Shown in pieces: positions 60,305 to 64,000 of a stretch of 64,000 bases of DNA. The number at the start of each line of letters is the position of its first letter. The first letter of the stretch is position 1. Where the stretch lies: the NCBI GenBank assembly GCA_025363455.1, contig JANYDW010000063.1, positions 17,648 to 81,647 on the forward strand. Reading direction: 5' to 3'. The DNA is from Oleiharenicola sp. (GTDB taxonomy: Bacteria > Verrucomicrobiota > Verrucomicrobiia > Opitutales > Opitutaceae). A program made the position numbers and the translations under genes. Below the pieces are notes generated by a model that saw only the letters and a list, made by a program, of their open reading frames with translations, did not search any database and had not been told where the DNA came from.

Positions 60305-60453
60305 CGTCCCCCGGCCGCCGCCCGCCCGCGAACTGTCCGAGGGCGGGTCCGATGCGGGGGTTGTATTACCGGGGCTTAGCTGCAAGGTTCCCTTTGCTCC
60401 GTTCGCCGCCCCCGCCGGCGCGTGGTCGCTTTCACCCCCCCATCGAACCCTTC

Positions 60454-62493
60454 ATGCGCATCGGCAGCCTGCATATCGTCGATCTTGCCATCGTCATCGC
60501 CTATCTCATCGCCGTGGTCTGGATCGGCCAGCGGGCCGCCAAGGGCAACACCTCGGAGGAGGGCTTTTTCCTCGCGGGCCGCAAGCTCGGCAAGCTCTAC
60601 CAGTTCTTCCTGAACTTTGGCAACGCCACCGAGCCCTCGGGCGCCGTCAGCACCGCGAGCTTTGTTTACCAGCAGGGAGCGCCGGGCTCGTGGCTGTCGT
60701 TCCAGACCGTTTTCATGAACCCGTATTTCTGGTTCATGAACGTCTGGTTCCGCCGGGTGCGGCTGACCACGGTGTCGGATTTGTTCGAGGATCGCTTCGG
60801 CAGCCGCCGGCTAAGCCTGTTTTATGCGATGTTCCAGATCCTGGTGGCCTGCGTCTTCCTGGGCTTTGCCAACGTCACGGCCTACAAGATCGCCTCTTCG
60901 CTGGTGGTGAAGCAGGAGGCGCAGTGGACGGCGGAGGAACGGGCGTCCGTCGAGGGCTACCGGGAATTGAAAAAGATGGAAACGGTAAACCAGTATTTTG
61001 AAACGAAGGAGGAGGCCGCGCCGTTCTTCCAGCGGCGCGACGCCCTGCGTGAGCGCAGCGCCCGCGGCGAGCTGCACAGCTACATCACCGTGCTCAACAA
61101 CGTGGCGTTCTTCGTTGTCTTTGCCGTGGTGGTCGGGGCCTACATCGTCATGGGCGGCATGTCCGCCGCGGCGGTCAACGAGGGCCTGCAGAGCGTGCTG
61201 ATCATCGTATTTTCGATTTTGCTGATTCCGACCGGCCTCCACGCCATCGGGGGCTGGGGCGCCCTCGCCCAGAAGGTGCCGGCGCGAATGTTCGACCTCT
61301 TTGGCTCTGGCGGGGCGGGGCAGTTCTCGGTCTTCAGTCTCGGCGCCATCCTGCTGGTGAGCATCATCCAGAACGGCGGGCTCAGCCACAACATGGGTAT
61401 CTGTGGCTCGGCGAAGAACGAGTTCGCGGCGCGCATCGGCGTCTCGGGCAACTACCTGAAACGCCTCATGATCGTCATGTGGGCCTTCACCGGCCTGATC
61501 GCACTCGCCCTGTTTGGCCCCGGTGGCCTCTCTGATCCCGACGCCACCTGGGGTGCGCTGTCCAACAAGCTCCTCGGGCCCGGCCTCATCGGCCTGATGC
61601 TCGCGGGCGTGCTGGCCGGCACGATGTCCACTCTGGCCGCCAAGGCCCTCGCCATCTCCTCGCTCTTCGTCCGCAACGTCTACCGCCAGGTCTGGCCCGA
61701 CCTTTCGCAATCGCAGGGCGTGTTCTACGCCCGCTGCACCATCGTGGTCGTGCTCGTGCTCGGCACCGGCGCGGCGATGCTCATGGGCAATTTCTATGAC
61801 GTCGTGACCATCGTCCTGACCGTCAACATTCCGTTCGGCGCGGCGGTGTTGCTGACCTTCTGGTGGCGGCGCGTCACGGCCCCGGCGGTCTGGTGCTGCG
61901 TTGTGCTGTCCACGATGGCCACCTTGGTCATTCCCTGGACGGTCTCGCACGTGCCGGCCATCGCCACGGCTCCGTCGCTCACCGTGATGAGCACGACCCC
62001 GGGCACCGGGGTTTATTTCTCCAAGGTGGTCCATCAACGCGAAGGCGATCTCACGAGCCCGCTGGTCGCCGCCCCGCTCCGCACCAACCCCTTCAACTTC
62101 GCCGCGTGGCTGGCGGGCAAGGTCGGCGTGGATGTCGAGGGCATGTCACCCACCCAGCGCTTCACGCTCCGGTTCTTCTTCGACGCCCTGTTCCCGTTCG
62201 CCGTGTTGATCATTGTCAGTCTGCTGACGCGACCGACCGACCCGAAGCTCGTCGCGGAATTCTACGGCAAGATGAAGACGCCGGTCGGCGACACGCCCGA
62301 GCTCGAGGCGGCGACCATGGCCGAGACGGTGCGCAACCCGACCCGCTTCGACTCGACCAAGCTGCTGCCTGCCTCCAACTGGGAATTCTGCAAATGGGAC
62401 AAAGTCGACGCGGTCGGCTTCATCATCTGCTGCGCATTGTCGGCGGCCATCGTCGGCATCTTCCTCGGCCTGCTGAAGTGGGCGGCGCCGTAG
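60454..62493 (+). CDS. Sodium/solute symporter (SSS family), copy 2
   Basis: A 679-residue membrane protein with about 13-14 helices. The start at 60454 (MRIGSLHIVDLAIVIAYLIA) is the first that opens with the helix. Motifs: EEGFFLAGRKLGKLYQFFLN, FGNATEPSGAVSTASFVYQQ and MLAGVLAGTMSTLAAKALAI. A charged loop of about 60 residues (QEAQWTAEERASVEGY, KKMETVNQYFETKEEAAP) interrupts helices near residue 145-205, and a second insert lies near 510-570, making it longer than usual. It is probably a sugar or organic-acid importer; it is unlike copy 1 in loop layout. Confidence 0.9.
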   Translation: MRIGSLHIVDLAIVIAYLIAVVWIGQRAAKGNTSEEGFFLAGRKLGKLYQFFLNFGNATEPSGAVSTASFVYQQGAPGSWLSFQTVFMNPYFWFMNVWFRRVRLTTVSDLFEDRFGSRRLSLFYAMFQILVACVFLGFANVTAYKIASSLVVKQEAQWTAEERASVEGYRELKKMETVNQYFETKEEAAPFFQRRDALRERSARGELHSYITVLNNVAFFVVFAVVVGAYIVMGGMSAAAVNEGLQSVLIIVFSILLIPTGLHAIGGWGALAQKVPARMFDLFGSGGAGQFSVFSLGAILLVSIIQNGGLSHNMGICGSAKNEFAARIGVSGNYLKRLMIVMWAFTGLIALALFGPGGLSDPDATWGALSNKLLGPGLIGLMLAGVLAGTMSTLAAKALAISSLFVRNVYRQVWPDLSQSQGVFYARCTIVVVLVLGTGAAMLMGNFYDVVTIVLTVNIPFGAAVLLTFWWRRVTAPAVWCCVVLSTMATLVIPWTVSHVPAIATAPSLTVMSTTPGTGVYFSKVVHQREGDLTSPLVAAPLRTNPFNFAAWLAGKVGVDVEGMSPTQRFTLRFFFDALFPFAVLIIVSLLTRPTDPKLVAEFYGKMKTPVGDTPELEAATMAETVRNPTRFDSTKLLPASNWEFCKWDKVDAVGFIICCALSAAIVGIFLGLLKWAAP

Positions 62494-62499
62494 TCATGT

Positions 62500-62568
62500 G
62501 TAGGGTCGGCGCTTGTCGCCGGACCGCGCCTGACCCAGAAACGGTCCGCCGGCTGGCAGCGACCCTAC
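62500..62568. repeat. REP pair upstream of the CPXCG gene
   Basis: GTAGGGTCGGCGCTTGTCGC with CGGACCG faces CGGTCCGCCGG with a CGACCCTAC end. It ends 5 bases before the ATG at 62574. A similar pair lies at 62765-62833. Confidence 0.85.
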
Positions 62569-62573
62569 ATTAA

Positions 62574-62756
62574 ATGCAAGATTCCCTCAGCCTCGAGTGC
62601 CCGCACTGCGGCGAGACGTTCTCGCTCGCGCTGGACACCAGCGAGGGCAGCGCCGAGTTCACGGTGGACTGCGAAGTCTGCTGCCGGCCGATGACCGTCA
62701 GCGTGCGCATCAGTGACGACGGGGAGCTCGAAGGCGTGGACGTGACGGAGGAGTGA
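62574..62756 (+). CDS. CPXCG-motif Cys-rich small protein
   Basis: A 60-residue protein with two zinc-type CxxC pairs: LECPHCGETFSLALD and VDCEVCCRPMTVSV. This matches the short CPXCG Cys-rich family of unknown function. The first pair is C9 and C12. No membrane segment. The ATG is only 5 bases beyond a REP, so the ribosome-binding region is supplied by the REP end (no AGGAG seen). REP pairs flank the gene on both sides. Confidence 0.85.
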   Translation: MQDSLSLECPHCGETFSLALDTSEGSAEFTVDCEVCCRPMTVSVRISDDGELEGVDVTEE

Positions 62757-62764
62757 GCTATCTG

Positions 62765-62833
62765 CGCAGGGTCGGCGCTCGTCGCCGGGCCGTGTCCTGG
62801 CCCATCAGGTCCGCCGGCCAGCGGCGACCCTAC
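62765..62833. repeat. REP pair at the methyltransferase 3' end
   Basis: CAGGGTCGGCGCTCGTCGCC faces CCGGCCAGCGGCGACCCTAC. On the minus strand the GTAG foot supplies the TAG stop of the methyltransferase gene (62830-62832). Confidence 0.85.
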
Positions 62834-63627
62834 ATTTTCTGAAAGCAATACGAGCGGTAGGAGACGCGATTCTCCTTCAGCGCCTCGTAGATCCGCGAGC
62901 CCTGGATGCCGGCGAAGTCGCGACCGAGCGAGTGCAGGAACGCCGGCAGGTGACGCACGATCAGGTCCTGCGAGCGGTGCGAGTTCCGGTCCATGCCGCG
63001 CAAGACCTCGGCGTTGATGACGCGGGTCCGGATCTGCTGCAGCGGCGCGGCGGCGAGCGCCTGCTCCCAGTCGGCGAAGCCCTCGGCAAAGCGGAAGTCG
63101 GCGTAGAGGAAATGGCCGCCGGGTTTCAGCACGCGCGCCACCTCGCCGAGAAAGCGCGGGAAGTCCGGGTAACAGTGCGAGGCCTCGACATTGATGACGG
63201 CATCGAAGCTGGCGGAAGGGAACGGCAGGTTCTCGGCGTCGCCCTGCACGAACTCCAGTCCCGCAACCGAGTGGCGCTGCCGGCAGAACTTGATGCCCGT
63301 GGGATTTAGGTCGAGGCCGACGTAGCGGACCGGCCCCAGCGTGCGCGTGAGCCATGACGCGCCGCCACCGTGACCGCAGCTCACTTCAAGGACATGCTTG
63401 CCCCGCAGCTCAACCTGCGTGGCGACGTGATGGTAAAGCTGGATGCAGGCGCGGTTCGGTTCGTCGGCGGGATCGAGCGGCAACCCGACGGGCGGCTCGG
63501 TCTCGAACGCGTAGTTGAGGAACAGCACCTCCTCGCCGCGCAGCCGGCGCGTGAGGAACGGATACCACAGCTTCCAGACGGCCTTCCGGGCGAAGCCGAT
63601 GGAGAAGAGGGGATCGATCAGCGCCAC
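62830..63627 (-). CDS. SAM-dependent methyltransferase
   Basis: A 265-residue class I methyltransferase. SAM motif I is [20 protein letters not shown], motif [11 protein letters not shown], then [20 protein letters not shown] and [19 protein letters not shown]. The N-terminal [24 protein letters not shown] segment and C-terminal [20 protein letters not shown] resemble the phthiotriol/fatty-acid methyltransferase subgroup. The methyl acceptor is unknown, probably a lipid or polyketide-like molecule. The start is GTG at 63625-63627, one base after the YqeY stop, so the genes are coupled. Its TAG stop lies in a REP foot. Confidence 0.85.
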   Translation of the reverse strand: MALIDPLFSIGFARKAVWKLWYPFLTRRLRGEEVLFLNYAFETEPPVGLPLDPADEPNRACIQLYHHVATQVELRGKHVLEVSCGHGGGASWLTRTLGPVRYVGLDLNPTGIKFCRQRHSVAGLEFVQGDAENLPFPSASFDAVINVEASHCYPDFPRFLGEVARVLKPGGHFLYADFRFAEGFADWEQALAAAPLQQIRTRVINAEVLRGMDRNSHRSQDLIVRHLPAFLHSLGRDFAGIQGSRIYEALKENRVSYRSYCFQKM

Positions 63628-63628
63628 G

Positions 63629-64000
63629 TCAGGGCAGCTTGGCCTGGATGAGCTTGCTCGCGGCGCCGAAGTCGATGAGAGCGGCCTCGGACCGCTGCTT
63701 GAGCGCGCCGATGACCTTGCCCATTTCCTTCTTCGACGTGGCGCCGGTGGCGGCGATGACCTCGACGACGAGCGCCTCGAGTTTGGCGAGATCGAGCCCC
63801 TTGGGCAGGTATTTCTCCAGGATCGCGATCTCCGCGTTGTTGGCGGCGACGAGGTCGGCGCGGCCGCCCTTCTCGAACTCGGTGCGGGCGTCGGTGAGAT
63901 TCTTCACGGCCTTGCGGAACGTGGCGAGGGCGAGGGCCTCGTCGATCGGCTTGCTGCTGTCCATCGCGGCGCGTTGGATGGCGGCGTCCATCGTGCGGAG
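63629..64000 (-). CDS. yqeY: YqeY (GatB/YqeY domain) protein, N-terminus cut by the window
   Basis: The frame is open to the last base, and the first few dozen residues of the family are missing. The visible part has [40 protein letters not shown] and a C-terminal [10 protein letters not shown], all typical of YqeY. The domain is related to the tail of GatB and is thought to bind tRNA, though YqeY's role is unclear. It is directly upstream of the methyltransferase gene with one base between them. Confidence 0.9.
   Translation of the reverse strand, partial: LRTMDAAIQRAAMDSSKPIDEALALATFRKAVKNLTDARTEFEKGGRADLVAANNAEIAILEKYLPKGLDLAKLEALVVEVIAATGATSKKEMGKVIGALKQRSEAALIDFGAASKLIQAKLP

Overview
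The window looks like chromosomal DNA of a GC-rich Gram-negative bacterium of the Verrucomicrobiota, most probably an Opitutaceae relative. This is an inference from gene content: TonB-dependent receptors with an SPFTV-type N-terminal motif, an ECF sigma factor with a long membrane and TonB C-terminal extension, a PEP-CTERM/exosortase locus, several Gfo/Idh/MocA oxidoreductases, and dense polysaccharide-utilisation genes. No rRNA, tRNA, CRISPR array or complete insertion sequence was recognised.

Layout. 1-16.7 kb is mostly housekeeping and envelope genes: flotillin tail, pectate lyase, HtrA-like protease, Na+/H+ antiporter, von Willebrand A protein, HDOD response regulator, PD40 protein, FKBP lipoprotein, ECF-TonB fusion, cysteine synthase, a frameshifted gene, a histidine kinase and YceH. 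17.4-19.7 kb is a compact exosortase locus: an 83-residue PEP-CTERM protein, the exosortase and EpsI. 21.0-24.8 kb is accessory DNA with a YefM/YoeB toxin-antitoxin pair and a lower-GC block of three overlapping ORFs ending in a DUF4160 protein.

24.9-62.5 kb is a carbohydrate-utilisation region. Minus-strand clusters encode an SDR, Gfo/Idh enzymes, sugar isomerases, a GH88-like hydrolase, an XRE-cupin regulator, 2-hydroxyacid dehydrogenases, a GH29 fucosidase, a heparinase II/III-type lyase, a DUF2264 protein, a mannose-6-phosphate isomerase, a sodium/solute symporter, a LacI regulator and a GH106 rhamnosidase. Divergent from GH106 is a plus-strand rhamnose ABC importer operon (oxidoreductase, ATPase, two permeases, binding protein), followed by a giant TonB receptor and a second symporter. 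The likely flow is: outer-membrane capture by TonB receptors, periplasmic removal of fucose, rhamnose and unsaturated uronate residues, import by ABC or Na+ symporters, and cytoplasmic oxidation and isomerisation. Rhamnose- and uronate-rich pectin is the best substrate guess; no sulfatases are present. 62.5-64 kb holds a CPXCG protein, a methyltransferase and a partial YqeY.

The most unusual layer is non-coding. Many spacers hold REP-like hairpins whose stems vary with compensation around an invariant CTTG loop, and whose GTAG foot supplies the stop codon of three genes. A second class of spacer element is an inverted repeat built from short AT-rich words, with a different word in each spacer. 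One composite of both classes sits in frame inside a short-chain dehydrogenase gene.
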